Positions 1-7,664 of a stretch of DNA of 64,000 bases are shown here, in pieces. Source of the DNA: JACJYM01 sp965230495 (GTDB lineage Bacteria; Bacteroidota; Bacteroidia; Chitinophagales; Saprospiraceae); NCBI GenBank assembly GCA_965230495.1, contig OZ246004.1, positions 2,418,001 through 2,482,000 on the forward strand, written 5' to 3'. The position numbers and the translations under genes were made by a program. A model generated the notes under the pieces. It was not told where the DNA came from, ran no database searches, and was given only the letters and a program-made list of their open reading frames with translations. Numbering within the stretch: position 1 is the stretch's first letter; the number at the start of each line of letters is the position of its first letter.

Positions 1-658
1 CCTCTATCAAATGACCTCTCATTTCATGGACCTTATCTTTCAAGTCTTCGGGAATAGGAATCTCCTCAAAGGTCATACCCATATCTTCTTCATTCCACAC
101 AATTGCTTTTCCTGTCACCAAATCAACCACTCCTTTGAATCTTTCTTCACTTCCAATAGGCACCTGCAGTGGAACTGCATTTGCCCCCAACTTCTCCTTC
201 ATATCCTCAACCACATTAAAGAAGTCAGCACCAGCTCTATCCATTTTATTCACAAAACCAATTCTTGGCACCTTATAGTTATCTGCCAATCTCCAGTTCG
301 TTTCTGATTGAGGCTCTACACCATCAACAGCTGAAAACAAGAAAACCAGACCATCCAAAACTCTCAATGATCTATTCACCTCAACAGTAAAGTCAACGTG
401 TCCCGGAGTATCGATTATGTTAAAATCATAATCCTGATCTCCTAATTTCCACGTACATTTAGTAGCAGCTGAAGTAATAGTAATACCTCTTTCCTGCTCC
501 TGCTCCATCCAGTCCATAGTAGCGGCTCCATCGTGAACCTCTCCTATCTTATGACTTACACCAGTATAGTAGAGAACTCTTTCTGTTGTAGTTGTTTTCC
601 CTGCATCAATATGTGCAGCGATACCTATATTTCTTCTATATCTTAGATCTTGTGACAT
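1..658 (-). CDS. fusA: Elongation factor G, N-terminal part (3' end outside window)
   Basis: Translational GTPase that drives ribosome translocation in the cytoplasm. Only about 219 N-terminal residues of the roughly 700 usual for the family are present, because the gene runs off the left edge. The G-domain is visible: the P-loop AHIDAGKTT near residues 16-24, the switch II motif DTPGH, and the NKMD guanine-specificity motif. The ATG at 658 gives the usual MSQDLRYRRN start. It lies 46 nt after rpsG in the conserved rpsL-rpsG-fusA order, so it belongs to the str operon. Bacteroidota often carry a second EF-G, but the location beside rpsG points to the housekeeping copy. Confidence 0.96.
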   Translation of the reverse strand, partial: MSQDLRYRRNIGIAAHIDAGKTTTTERVLYYTGVSHKIGEVHDGAATMDWMEQEQERGITITSAATKCTWKLGDQDYDFNIIDTPGHVDFTVEVNRSLRVLDGLVFLFSAVDGVEPQSETNWRLADNYKVPRIGFVNKMDRAGADFFNVVEDMKEKLGANAVPLQVPIGSEERFKGVVDLVTGKAIVWNEEDMGMTFEEIPIPEDLKDKVHEMRGHLIE

Positions 659-704
659 CTGAAAATATTATTTAAAGTGTGTTATTTTAAAAAGTAAGAT
701 TTAA

Positions 705-1172
705 TTAAGCCCTAAAGTGTGCAAAGGCCTTATTAGCTTCGGCCATTCTGTGCGTATCCTCCTTCCTCTTAACCGCTGCACCTTCTCCTTTACTAGCTGC
801 TATCACCTCAGCTGACAATTTTTCTGCAATACCCTTTCCACTTCTAGCTCTTGCAAACTTTATCATCCACTTCATACCTATAGAAAGTCTCCTTGCAGGT
901 CTGATTTCAGTAGGTATTTGAAACGTCGCACCACCAATTCTCTTACTTCTAACTTCTACAGCAGGCATAACATTTTCTAAAGCCTTTTTCCATACCTCAT
1001 GAGCATCTTCTCCGGTTTTCTCCTGAACAATATCCATTGCATCATAGAAACTTTTGAACGCAACAGATTTTTTACCTTGCAACATTAAATTGTTGACAAA
1101 CTGAGTAACCATAGTATCACCAAATCTAGGATCTGGCTGAATAACTCGCTTTTTTGGTTTTCTTTTCCTCAT
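705..1172 (-). CDS. rpsG: 30S ribosomal protein S7
   Basis: Primary 16S rRNA-binding protein of the small-subunit head. At 155 residues it has the standard family length, with the basic N-terminus (MRKRKPKKR) and the S7 segment around GGATFQIPTEIRPARR that contacts rRNA, followed by a C-terminal arm. It lies 23 nt downstream of rpsL and upstream of fusA on the same strand, so it is the middle gene of the str operon. In other bacteria S7 autoregulates this operon by binding the rpsL-rpsG junction; the short 23-nt gap here leaves little room for the long Escherichia coli-type structure. Confidence 0.98.
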   Translation of the reverse strand: MRKRKPKKRVIQPDPRFGDTMVTQFVNNLMLQGKKSVAFKSFYDAMDIVQEKTGEDAHEVWKKALENVMPAVEVRSKRIGGATFQIPTEIRPARRLSIGMKWMIKFARARSGKGIAEKLSAEVIAASKGEGAAVKRKEDTHRMAEANKAFAHFRA

Positions 1173-1195
1173 ATTAAATTATCTTAAAAGTGGAT

Positions 1196-1570
1196 TTATT
1201 TTTTCGGCCTTTTGGCACCATACTTAGATCTGGATTGAAGCCTGTCACTTACACCCGCAGTATCTAATGCTCCTCTAACTATTGTATATCTAACACCCGG
1301 TAAATCTTTAACCCTACCTCCTCTAATCAATACTATAGAGTGCTCCTGCAAATTATGCCCTTCTCCAGGAATATATGCAATCACCTCTACACCATTCGTC
1401 AACCTTACCTTAGCAACCTTTCTTAGTGCTGAGTTAGGTTTTTTAGGTGTTGTAGTATAAACTCTGGTACATACGCCTCTTTTCTGAGGACATGAATCTA
1501 AAGCCCTTGACTTACTCTTTGTAATTATTTGCTTTCTTCCTTTTCTTACCAGTTGATTAATTGTAGGCAT
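1196..1570 (-). CDS. rpsL: 30S ribosomal protein S12
   Basis: Decoding-centre protein of the small subunit, 124 residues, full length. The conserved loops are present: TTPKKPNSALRKV around residues 40-52 and GGRVKDLPGVRY around 84-95. Both lysines that mutate in streptomycin resistance (E. coli K42 and K87 equivalents, here K43 and K88 counting Met) are wild type. It is the first gene of the str operon; a Bacteroidota-type promoter about 85 nt upstream (1655-1685) is the likely start of the transcript. Confidence 0.98.
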   Translation of the reverse strand: MPTINQLVRKGRKQIITKSKSRALDSCPQKRGVCTRVYTTTPKKPNSALRKVAKVRLTNGVEVIAYIPGEGHNLQEHSIVLIRGGRVKDLPGVRYTIVRGALDTAGVSDRLQSRSKYGAKRPKK

Positions 1571-1654
1571 ACCTTAATTAAATATATGTAATAAAAATTC
1601 TAATATTTTCAATTTGAAATGATCTTAAATCACAAGGTCTTTTCAAAGAGAGTG

Positions 1655-1685
1655 CAAAAGTATAACTATTTTTTTGATTTCCAAA
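1655..1685 (-). promoter_or_regulatory. Probable promoter of the str operon
   Basis: Read on the minus strand, TTTG (1685-1682) is followed after exactly 19 nt by TACTTTTG (1662-1655). This matches the Bacteroidota housekeeping pattern of a -33 TTTG and a -7 TAnnTTTG. Transcription would start near 1648, giving a leader of about 80 nt before rpsL. Confidence 0.65.
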
Positions 1686-1741
1686 CACTTTTTTAATTTT
1701 GAATGTTACTATTTCTTCATTTTCTGTTACATATTTTCAGC

Positions 1742-2194
1742 ATGAATAGCACAATAGTTAGAAAAGCCAAATTAGAAGATCTTCCTTTTGTCATCAATCT
1801 GGTCAAGGAGTTGGCTCTATTTGAAAAGGAACCGGAGGCCGTCACAGCATCTCTAACTGATTATCAAAAAGCATTTTCGAATAATAAAATTATGATTCAA
1901 CTAGCTGAAATCCAAGGTCAGGTAGTTGGCATTATAATTATGTACGAGGCCTTTTCTACATGGAAAGGCCCTATACTTTATCTAGAGGATTTTTATGTAA
2001 AAAGAGAATTTCGCAATCTGGGTATTGGAAAAATGCTATTTGAAAGTTATTTAAAACTTGGACAAGCCGGAGGGTATAGCAAATTGAAATGGCAAGTTCT
2101 GGATTGGAATAAGGATGCCATAAATTTTTATAAACGATATAATGCTATGATTGAAAAAAATTGGTGGAATGGAGTTATTGAACTTCAGCCTTGA
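1742..2194 (+). CDS. GNAT acetyltransferase, SSAT (diamine/thialysine) subfamily
   Basis: Predicted cytoplasmic acetyl-CoA-dependent N-acetyltransferase of 150 residues. The acetyl-CoA pyrophosphate-binding motif RNLGIGK is at residues 91-97, preceded by LYLEDFYV and followed by WNKDAINFYKRY. These blocks correspond closely to the eukaryotic-type spermidine/spermine (or thialysine) acetyltransferases, so a polyamine or lysine analogue is a plausible substrate; the exact substrate is inferred. The reading frame is open to a TTG at 1703, but the ATG at 1742 gives the normal family N-terminus (MNSTIVRKAK), whereas the extension is a spurious hydrophobic stretch. It stands alone and is divergent from the str operon. 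Confidence 0.85.
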   Translation: MNSTIVRKAKLEDLPFVINLVKELALFEKEPEAVTASLTDYQKAFSNNKIMIQLAEIQGQVVGIIIMYEAFSTWKGPILYLEDFYVKREFRNLGIGKMLFESYLKLGQAGGYSKLKWQVLDWNKDAINFYKRYNAMIEKNWWNGVIELQP

Positions 2195-2409
2195 CTAATA
2201 AATGTTAAAATTTTGTGTAGCTTAATCTTTCCTAGCTCTTTTTAGTAACTTTACTTTCAACTCCAACAAATCAAATCTGTTTCAAAGTATTCCAGACTAC
2301 ATTTATGAAATTATTGCTCAGAGTGTTTTATCTCTCTGATATAAAAATGTTGACGTTAATCCCCTGAACATAGGACAGGTTCATAATTGATTTGTTGAGC
2401 CTGTCCATT

Positions 2410-3369
2410 TTATAAATACTTTTCTACTCTTTTTCTTTGGTTTTCAATCGAAAGTTTCATTTCATTTTGAATTTCATCTACCAGCCTTGAAATAGGTAAA
2501 GTTTCTTTAATACTTGTCACTCCTTGTCCTGCCGACCATATTGTCTTCCAAGCTTTGGCCTCTGCATCTTCTGCATTCAATTCTTTTCCAAAATCTACCT
2601 TTCCTTTATGCTCCCATAGTTTTTGATCAATTCCCATGGCTTCTAAACTAGGCTTTAAAAAGTTAGCATTTACACCCGATACAGCTGATGTATATATAAT
2701 GTCACTGGTTCCTGACTCTACGATCATTCTTTTGTAGTCTTCATCCGCTACACTCTCAGTAGTATTAATAAATCTAGTCCCCATATAAGCATAATCAGCT
2801 CCCATTTGTAAAGCACTAATTACATCTTGTCCATTACTAATACATCCCGAAAGAATAATATCTCCATTAAAAAACTCTTTCACCTCATGTATAAAAGGCA
2901 TGGGATTTAATGTCCCCGCATGACCTCCAGCCCCGGCACACACTAAAATTAAACCGTCTACTCCAGCTTCACTTGCCTTTTCAGCATGTCTTCTTTTTAT
3001 AATATCATGATATACCTTCCCTCCATAACTATGAACCGCGTCAACCAATTCGGAAACGGCACCTAGTGAGGTAATGATCAAGGGTACTTTGTGTCTTATA
3101 CAAACCTCTAAATCAGCTTGTACCCTAGTATTAGTCGGATGTACTATTAAATTGACTCCAAAGGGAGCTGCTTTTTTCCCAGTTTCTTTTTCAAAGTCAT
3201 CTAAACTCTTCTTAATTTCAATTACCCACTTTTCGAACCCATCCGTGGTCCGCTGATTCAACGATGGAAAAGTTCCCACAATCCCCTTCTTACAACATTC
3301 GACCACCATTGTAGGATTTGAAATTAAAAACATGGGAGCTGCTATAATCGGAAGACTTAGACCATTCAT
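2410..3369 (-). CDS. Nitronate monooxygenase / NPD-family FMN oxidoreductase
   Basis: FMN-dependent TIM-barrel enzyme of the 2-nitropropane dioxygenase family, 319 residues and full length. Family features include the N-terminal PIIAAPM segment, the glycine-rich CAGAGGHAGT around residues 144-153, the SGCISNGQDV phosphate-binding strand, and QMGADYAYMGTRF near 208-220. Such enzymes oxidise alkyl nitronates such as propionate-3-nitronate and protect against them; some family members are instead enoyl reductases, so the substrate remains open. It is monocistronic. A 7-bp inverted repeat just after the stop is too poor in T to be called a terminator confidently. Confidence 0.88.
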   Translation of the reverse strand: MNGLSLPIIAAPMFLISNPTMVVECCKKGIVGTFPSLNQRTTDGFEKWVIEIKKSLDDFEKETGKKAAPFGVNLIVHPTNTRVQADLEVCIRHKVPLIITSLGAVSELVDAVHSYGGKVYHDIIKRRHAEKASEAGVDGLILVCAGAGGHAGTLNPMPFIHEVKEFFNGDIILSGCISNGQDVISALQMGADYAYMGTRFINTTESVADEDYKRMIVESGTSDIIYTSAVSGVNANFLKPSLEAMGIDQKLWEHKGKVDFGKELNAEDAEAKAWKTIWSAGQGVTSIKETLPISRLVDEIQNEMKLSIENQRKRVEKYL

Positions 3370-3537
3370 TTTGAAAATTTTATCCGAAGATAATCTATTC
3401 CTTATTACAAGAGGTATTTCCCTTTATAAATAAGGTGTAAAACACCCATATACAAAGGTTAAAAATGCTCTAGTATCACAACGTCACAACTAATCATATT
3501 TGTAGGGTTATTAATTATTTAATTTAAACTTTTTAAC

Positions 3538-4542
3538 ATGAAAAACGAAAATAGTGTAACACTAGAAAATTCAGTGGAAGAATTGATGGTAGAGGAAATA
3601 CCTGCGACTGACGAGAACATTCTAGAAACTAATGAAACAGAATTCGAATTTAGCCCTGAATCTATTGATAGTCTAGAAAACGAAGAGGAAAGCAGTGAAA
3701 ATTATACGGAAAATGAAGAAGAAGAATTCGAGTTCGAAGGCTTTGAAGAACTATCTACAGAAACATTAGAAGAAGAATATGGAGATCCACAGGACGCCAT
3801 ATTTGGTAGTTATGAAGAACATGAATTAGGTTCTGATATGAAGGATAAACTCAGCTCGGAAGCTATGGAAGTAGTCATCGGTAGAGATAATCGAAGAAGA
3901 ATTAGTCCTACAACTTCTTACCCATGGAGAGCAATATGTTCGTTGAAAATCAGAACCAAAACCGGAAAGAATTATATAGGTACAGGCTGGATGATTAGCC
4001 CTAGAACAGTTATAACAGCCGGACACTGTGTTTATATGCACAGAGAAGGAGGTTGGCCGGCTAGCATTGAAGTTATACCTGGATTAAACGGTGCATCAAG
4101 ACCATATGGTTCTGTTAAAGCCACTTCATTTAGAAGTGTTAAAGGATGGACAAAAAGTAAGAAAAGAAATTATGATTACGGTGCCATAATACTTCCTAAA
4201 AGTAAAAAACTAGGACTACGAACAGGAACATTTGGTGTCGCTTGTAAATCTTTGATCTCAACAATGGCTTCAAAGCTAAATCTTTCTGGTTACCCTGCAG
4301 ACAAAGGAGGCAATACACAATGGTTTATGTCCAAAAGACCTAAGTTAGTAACTGCTCGTACAATCGTTTACGACATTGATACCTATGGAGGTCAAAGTGG
4401 GGCTCCTGTTTGGATCAAAAAAGGGAACAAACGATATGTTGTTGGTATCCATACAAATGGATTCAGGTTAGGTAATTCAGCAACACGAATTGTAAAACCC
4501 GTATACCGCAACATAATTAATTGGAAAAATCAAGGTAGATAA
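3538..4542 (+). CDS. Trypsin/V8-like serine protease with acidic N-terminal extension
   Basis: Chymotrypsin-fold serine peptidase of 334 residues. The triad is visible: H163 in ITAGHC, D213 in NYDYG, S287 in GGQSGAPV, an arrangement typical of glutamyl-endopeptidase (V8/S1B-like) enzymes. Residues 1-110 are extremely rich in Glu/Asp with no recognisable fold, and the catalytic domain begins near VVIGRDNRRR (112-121), which would fit a processing site. No signal peptide, lipobox or T9SS domain is visible, so the enzyme is either cytoplasmic or exported by an unrecognised route. A strong terminator follows at 4563-4588, separating it from the small beta-rich protein downstream. Confidence 0.85.
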   Translation: MKNENSVTLENSVEELMVEEIPATDENILETNETEFEFSPESIDSLENEEESSENYTENEEEEFEFEGFEELSTETLEEEYGDPQDAIFGSYEEHELGSDMKDKLSSEAMEVVIGRDNRRRISPTTSYPWRAICSLKIRTKTGKNYIGTGWMISPRTVITAGHCVYMHREGGWPASIEVIPGLNGASRPYGSVKATSFRSVKGWTKSKKRNYDYGAIILPKSKKLGLRTGTFGVACKSLISTMASKLNLSGYPADKGGNTQWFMSKRPKLVTARTIVYDIDTYGGQSGAPVWIKKGNKRYVVGIHTNGFRLGNSATRIVKPVYRNIINWKNQGR

Positions 4543-4562
4543 TTTGATTAATTTGGTAACTT

Positions 4563-4588
4563 AAAGGAGAGTTTGACGACTCTCCTTT
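4563..4588 (+). terminator. Intrinsic terminator after the serine protease gene
   Basis: Perfect 10-bp stem (AAAGGAGAGT / ACTCTCCTTT) with a 6-nt loop, followed by an A/T-rich tail, 21 nt after the protease stop codon. Confidence 0.75.
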
Positions 4589-4605
4589 ATTTATAACTAT
4601 TTATA

Positions 4606-4854
4606 ATGAACAATATAGAACTTACCATTAAAACTGATGCTAAAACACCTATAGAAGATGCTTTGGTAATGATAACGGATGGTTCAACCAGTTTTCCCGA
4701 AATCGCCGCAACTACGAATAGCAGTGGGAATGTAAGTTTGCCAATTTACATGGAAGGTAATTATAGAATAAAAGTGATCTATCGGAATCAAGAGCAGAGC
4801 ATTCTGCTAAAAGTAAAAAAGGCCAACAACAGGTTTTCTCTTATTTGGGAATAA
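4606..4854 (+). CDS. Small beta-sandwich protein, carboxypeptidase-regulatory-like
   Basis: An 82-residue protein without signal peptide. Its pattern (TIKTDAKTPIEDALVMI, then TTNSSGNVSLPIYMEGNYRIKVIY) resembles a single CarboxypepD_reg/Ig-like domain, in which a variable strand is followed by a Gly-rich turn and the phrase 'GxYxIxV'. It starts 17 nt after the protease terminator and its 3' end overlaps the convergent HAD gene by 14 bp. Function unknown; it may be a partner or substrate-recognition module of the preceding protease, which is inference from adjacency only. Confidence 0.6.
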   Translation: MNNIELTIKTDAKTPIEDALVMITDGSTSFPEIAATTNSSGNVSLPIYMEGNYRIKVIYRNQEQSILLKVKKANNRFSLIWE

Positions 4855-5461
4855 TCTCCTGATTCACTAAAATCTCCATTAGGCTTTCTGCACCATTAAA
4901 ATGTACAGCTTGCAAGCCAAAATCTAGTGCCGCGTCAATATTCTTTTTATTATCGTCAATAAAAATAGCATTTGATTTATCTATATTATATCTCTTGCAT
5001 ATCAGCTCATAAATCCTAATGTCCGGCTTTTTCATACCTTCTTCCCCTGAAACTAAAATCCCTTCAAACCACTGCAAAAAATCATATCGTTCCAAGGCCA
5101 CAGGAAAAGTTTCTGCACTCCAGTTCGTAAGAGCATAGAGACTAATGCTATTCAACGACTTCAGTTCCCTGAGAATTTCAACTGTATTCGAGATTGGTCC
5201 TCCAAGCATATTATGCCACTCCTCGTAGTACGTCAAGATTTCTTTTTCGTAATGAGGATATTGAGCTACAAGTATCTTATTGGCCTCTTCAATAGTACGC
5301 CCAGCATCTTGCTCTTCGTTCCAAGGAAAAGTACAGATATTTGTTAAAAAGTAATCCATCGCTTCTTGAGTTCGAAAGACATTCTTATATACATACTCTG
5401 GATTCCAATCTATTAGCACTCCTCCCAGATCAAATATTACCGTATCAATTCTTCTTGACAT
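4841..5461 (-). CDS. HAD superfamily hydrolase, subfamily IA
   Basis: Predicted Mg-dependent phosphatase of 206 residues. Motif I is FDLGGVLIDW (nucleophile D11), and motif II is the threonine of LYALTNWS. Motif III is the lysine of EGMKKPD, and motif IV is FIDDNKKNID. This pattern (with 'DWNP' after motif I) is typical of the YihX/alpha-D-glucose-1-phosphatase-like branch, but phosphatase substrates in this family cannot be read from sequence. A -7-like box (5480-5487) precedes it. Convergent with the small protein gene at 4606, with a 14-bp overlap of the 3' ends. Confidence 0.87.
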   Translation of the reverse strand: MSRRIDTVIFDLGGVLIDWNPEYVYKNVFRTQEAMDYFLTNICTFPWNEEQDAGRTIEEANKILVAQYPHYEKEILTYYEEWHNMLGGPISNTVEILRELKSLNSISLYALTNWSAETFPVALERYDFLQWFEGILVSGEEGMKKPDIRIYELICKRYNIDKSNAIFIDDNKKNIDAALDFGLQAVHFNGAESLMEILVNQEIIPK

Positions 5462-5479
5462 ATTAAGATATTACAATCA

Positions 5480-5487
5480 CAAAACTA
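5480..5487 (-). promoter_or_regulatory. -7 box (TAnnTTTG) of the HAD hydrolase gene
   Basis: TAGTTTTG on the minus strand, 19 nt before the start codon. No clear TTTG -33 partner was seen, so this is a partial match. Confidence 0.4.
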
Positions 5488-5590
5488 CATTTTACTATTT
5501 AAATAATTTGTGATTATTGACATGCTACATGTCCATTACAAATAATCAAAAAGTCCTATATTGATCACTAATTATTTTAAATATGCATAA

Positions 5591-6310
5591 GTGACTAAAA
5601 TAATTCATCTCATATCAGGTCCTAGAAATCTGTCCACAGCCCTAATGTATTCATTTTATAATAGAGTTGATGCCCATGCCATAGACGAACCCTTTTATGC
5701 ACATTACTTAAAAAGAACAGGCGTTCAACATCCTGGAAGGAATGAAATTTTGACCACAATGAGTAGCGATTTATCACATATTTGGAAGAACATTGAGACC
5801 TATAGTAACAAGGACATTCTTTTCGTAAAAAATATGGCACATCACTGCCGTTTATTAGACTGGAATCAATTTTTGTCCTTCAAAAATCTTATTCTTATTC
5901 GAGATCCTCATCAACTTATACAATCGTTTTCAAAGGTAATTACAAAACCTACTTTGAGTGATATTGGAATACAGGATTCGATTGATATATTTGATTTCTT
6001 AAAGAAAAACGAAGGAGAAGTAGCTATTCTTGACAGTGGTGATTTGCTAAAAGAACCGGAACAGATATTGAGAAAACTATGTAAACAATGGGAACTCCCC
6101 TTCGATTCTAATATGTTGTGCTGGCCAAAAGGAGAAAAAGCCATTGACGGTATTTGGGCTCCTTATTGGTATAGAAATGTACATCTTTCTACTGGTTTCA
6201 AAAAACAGAAAACAAGTGAAAAATATCCTTTACCCAAACATCTCCTACCTGTATATAACAATGCAGTTAGAATTTATGAAAGGTTATCAAACCATAAATT
6301 AAAACTATAA
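5591..6310 (+). CDS. Sulfotransferase-family protein
   Basis: A 239-residue P-loop protein with the sulfotransferase 5'-phosphosulfate loop near the N-terminus (ISGPRNLSTAL, residues 8-18) and the 3'-phosphate-binding LILIRDP segment in the middle. It would transfer sulfate from PAPS, or act as a related enzyme that has lost that ability; the acceptor is unknown. The only reasonable start is GTG at 5591, because the nearby ATG at 5583 is out of frame and stops after three codons. It ends 1 nt before the class IV aminotransferase, so the two are almost certainly co-translated. No signal peptide. Confidence 0.78.
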   Translation: MTKIIHLISGPRNLSTALMYSFYNRVDAHAIDEPFYAHYLKRTGVQHPGRNEILTTMSSDLSHIWKNIETYSNKDILFVKNMAHHCRLLDWNQFLSFKNLILIRDPHQLIQSFSKVITKPTLSDIGIQDSIDIFDFLKKNEGEVAILDSGDLLKEPEQILRKLCKQWELPFDSNMLCWPKGEKAIDGIWAPYWYRNVHLSTGFKKQKTSEKYPLPKHLLPVYNNAVRIYERLSNHKLKL

Positions 6311-6311
6311 T

Positions 6312-7211
6312 ATGTTACAACAATCTGATCCTAGAAATAAAAATTTATTAATCTATGTGAACGGTGATATTGTTCCTCGAAAGGACGCTAAAATATCCGT
6401 ATTCGATAGTGTCGTGCAAGGAGGCGATGCTGTTTGGGAAGGCTTAAGACTTTATGATCATGGAATCATCATGCTACATAGACATTTACAGAGGCTACAA
6501 GACAGTGCCAAAGCTATGGTTTTTAATGAAACACCCAAGAATCAAGTAATTACCCAAGCCTTAAAAGACACTTTAGAAGCTAATAAAATGACCACAGATG
6601 TACATATTCGTCTGACGCTAACCAGAGGTGAAAAAATCACTTCAGGTATGGATCCCAGACTTAATACATATGGTTGTGGTCTTATTATTATTCCAGAATG
6701 GAAACCTCCTGTTTATGACAATAAGAAAGGCATTGAGGTTATTACTTCTACAATTCGAAGGAACAGCCCTAATCACGTTGATTCCAAGATACATCACAAC
6801 AATCTTATTAATAATATCTTGGCCAAAATACAAGCCAATGTAGCGGGAGTAGATGCTGCATTAATGCTGGATGATTATGGATTTGCTGCTGAACTAAATG
6901 GAACAAATTTTTTCGTTATAAAAAATGATCGAATATACACTCCCCATGCTGATGCTTGTCTTCCGGGAATTACACGAGGGTTAGTTATCGAAATTGCGAA
7001 TAAACTGAACCTTAAAATTCAGGAAAAAAACATTTCACTGACTGAAATTTATTCGGCTGATATGGCTTTTTGTACCGGAACTATGGGTGAATTAACTCCA
7101 ATTATCAAAGTTGATGGGAGAGAAATTGGAAAAACTACTCACCGCTTTTTCGAAAGAGTTAAATCTGATTTCGAGCTCAATAGGGCCAGTTACTGTACTC
7201 GTATTTTTTAA
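6312..7211 (+). CDS. Class IV aminotransferase (BCAT/D-amino acid transaminase-like)
   Basis: PLP enzyme of fold type IV, 299 residues. The Schiff-base lysine is K159 in DSKIHHNN, and GVDAALMLDDYGFAAELNGTNFF and FCTGTMGELTPI are the family's cofactor-binding loops. It could be a branched-chain aminotransferase, an aminodeoxychorismate lyase or a D-amino acid transaminase; the HHNN motif after the lysine is seen in several branches and does not settle the choice. It starts 1 nt after the sulfotransferase-like gene. The gene pair suggests joint action on one small molecule (inference). The 3' end overlaps the convergent DUF983 gene by 4 bp. Confidence 0.82.
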   Translation: MLQQSDPRNKNLLIYVNGDIVPRKDAKISVFDSVVQGGDAVWEGLRLYDHGIIMLHRHLQRLQDSAKAMVFNETPKNQVITQALKDTLEANKMTTDVHIRLTLTRGEKITSGMDPRLNTYGCGLIIIPEWKPPVYDNKKGIEVITSTIRRNSPNHVDSKIHHNNLINNILAKIQANVAGVDAALMLDDYGFAAELNGTNFFVIKNDRIYTPHADACLPGITRGLVIEIANKLNLKIQEKNISLTEIYSADMAFCTGTMGELTPIIKVDGREIGKTTHRFFERVKSDFELNRASYCTRIF

Positions 7212-7573
7212 CTCTGTGAATAAGATTTATCGTATTTGACTGCTATATGTATCCATATAGACCTTGCCAGCCGAAGCACTTTAAAATAAGACAACAACGC
7301 TACTATAATCAATATAACAAAGGATTGATTAACAGATAATCCGAACCCCCACATACAAACCCCTATAATAAAAAGACATAACCAACCTGTAAAAATATAT
7401 GAGATAAACATAGCTCCGTAGTAAAATCCTGGTTCGGGCATAGTTTCTTGTCCACAAACTTCACAAGAGTCATACATTTTCACTGGATCCTTAAATTGAA
7501 AGGGTTTAGTATATAAATCTCCTTGTCGACATCTAGGACATTTGTATTTTAAGATACTTGTCAATATACTCAT
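7208..7573 (-). CDS. DUF983 family membrane protein
   Basis: A 121-residue protein with an N-terminal zinc-ribbon-like motif, CPRCRQGDLY at residues 12-21 and CEVCGQ around 37-42. Two hydrophobic segments follow, separated by a short loop (about 52-75 and 80-100). This is the DUF983 layout; function is unknown, although family members often sit near cytochrome oxidase or acyltransferase genes elsewhere. Monocistronic, preceded by a good -7 box at 7591-7598. Confidence 0.8.
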   Translation of the reverse strand: MSILTSILKYKCPRCRQGDLYTKPFQFKDPVKMYDSCEVCGQETMPEPGFYYGAMFISYIFTGWLCLFIIGVCMWGFGLSVNQSFVILIIVALLSYFKVLRLARSIWIHIAVKYDKSYSQS

Positions 7574-7590
7574 GAATATACTTTAGGGTA

Positions 7591-7598
7591 CAAAGATA
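7591..7598 (-). promoter_or_regulatory. -7 box of the DUF983 gene
   Basis: TATCTTTG on the minus strand, a full match to TAnnTTTG, 17 nt before the start codon. No convincing -33 TTTG. Confidence 0.45.
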
Positions 7599-7664
7599 AA
7601 AAGTGAAAAATCGTCTTATGTAACTTGGGTTAATTTTTATCATCTTTGTAAAGTAATTATAATT

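Noticed and set aside
2373..2406. 7-bp inverted repeat GGACAGG / CCTGTCC after the nitronate monooxygenase gene
   Set aside because: The loop is 20 nt and no T run follows on the minus strand, so a terminator cannot be supported.
7620..7633. GTAACTTGGGTTAA, similar to the sulfur-island operator, upstream of the class III aminotransferase
   Set aside because: The right arm is degenerate, the nearest -7-like box is only 7 nt away instead of 21-22, and the gene has no sulfur link. Probably chance.
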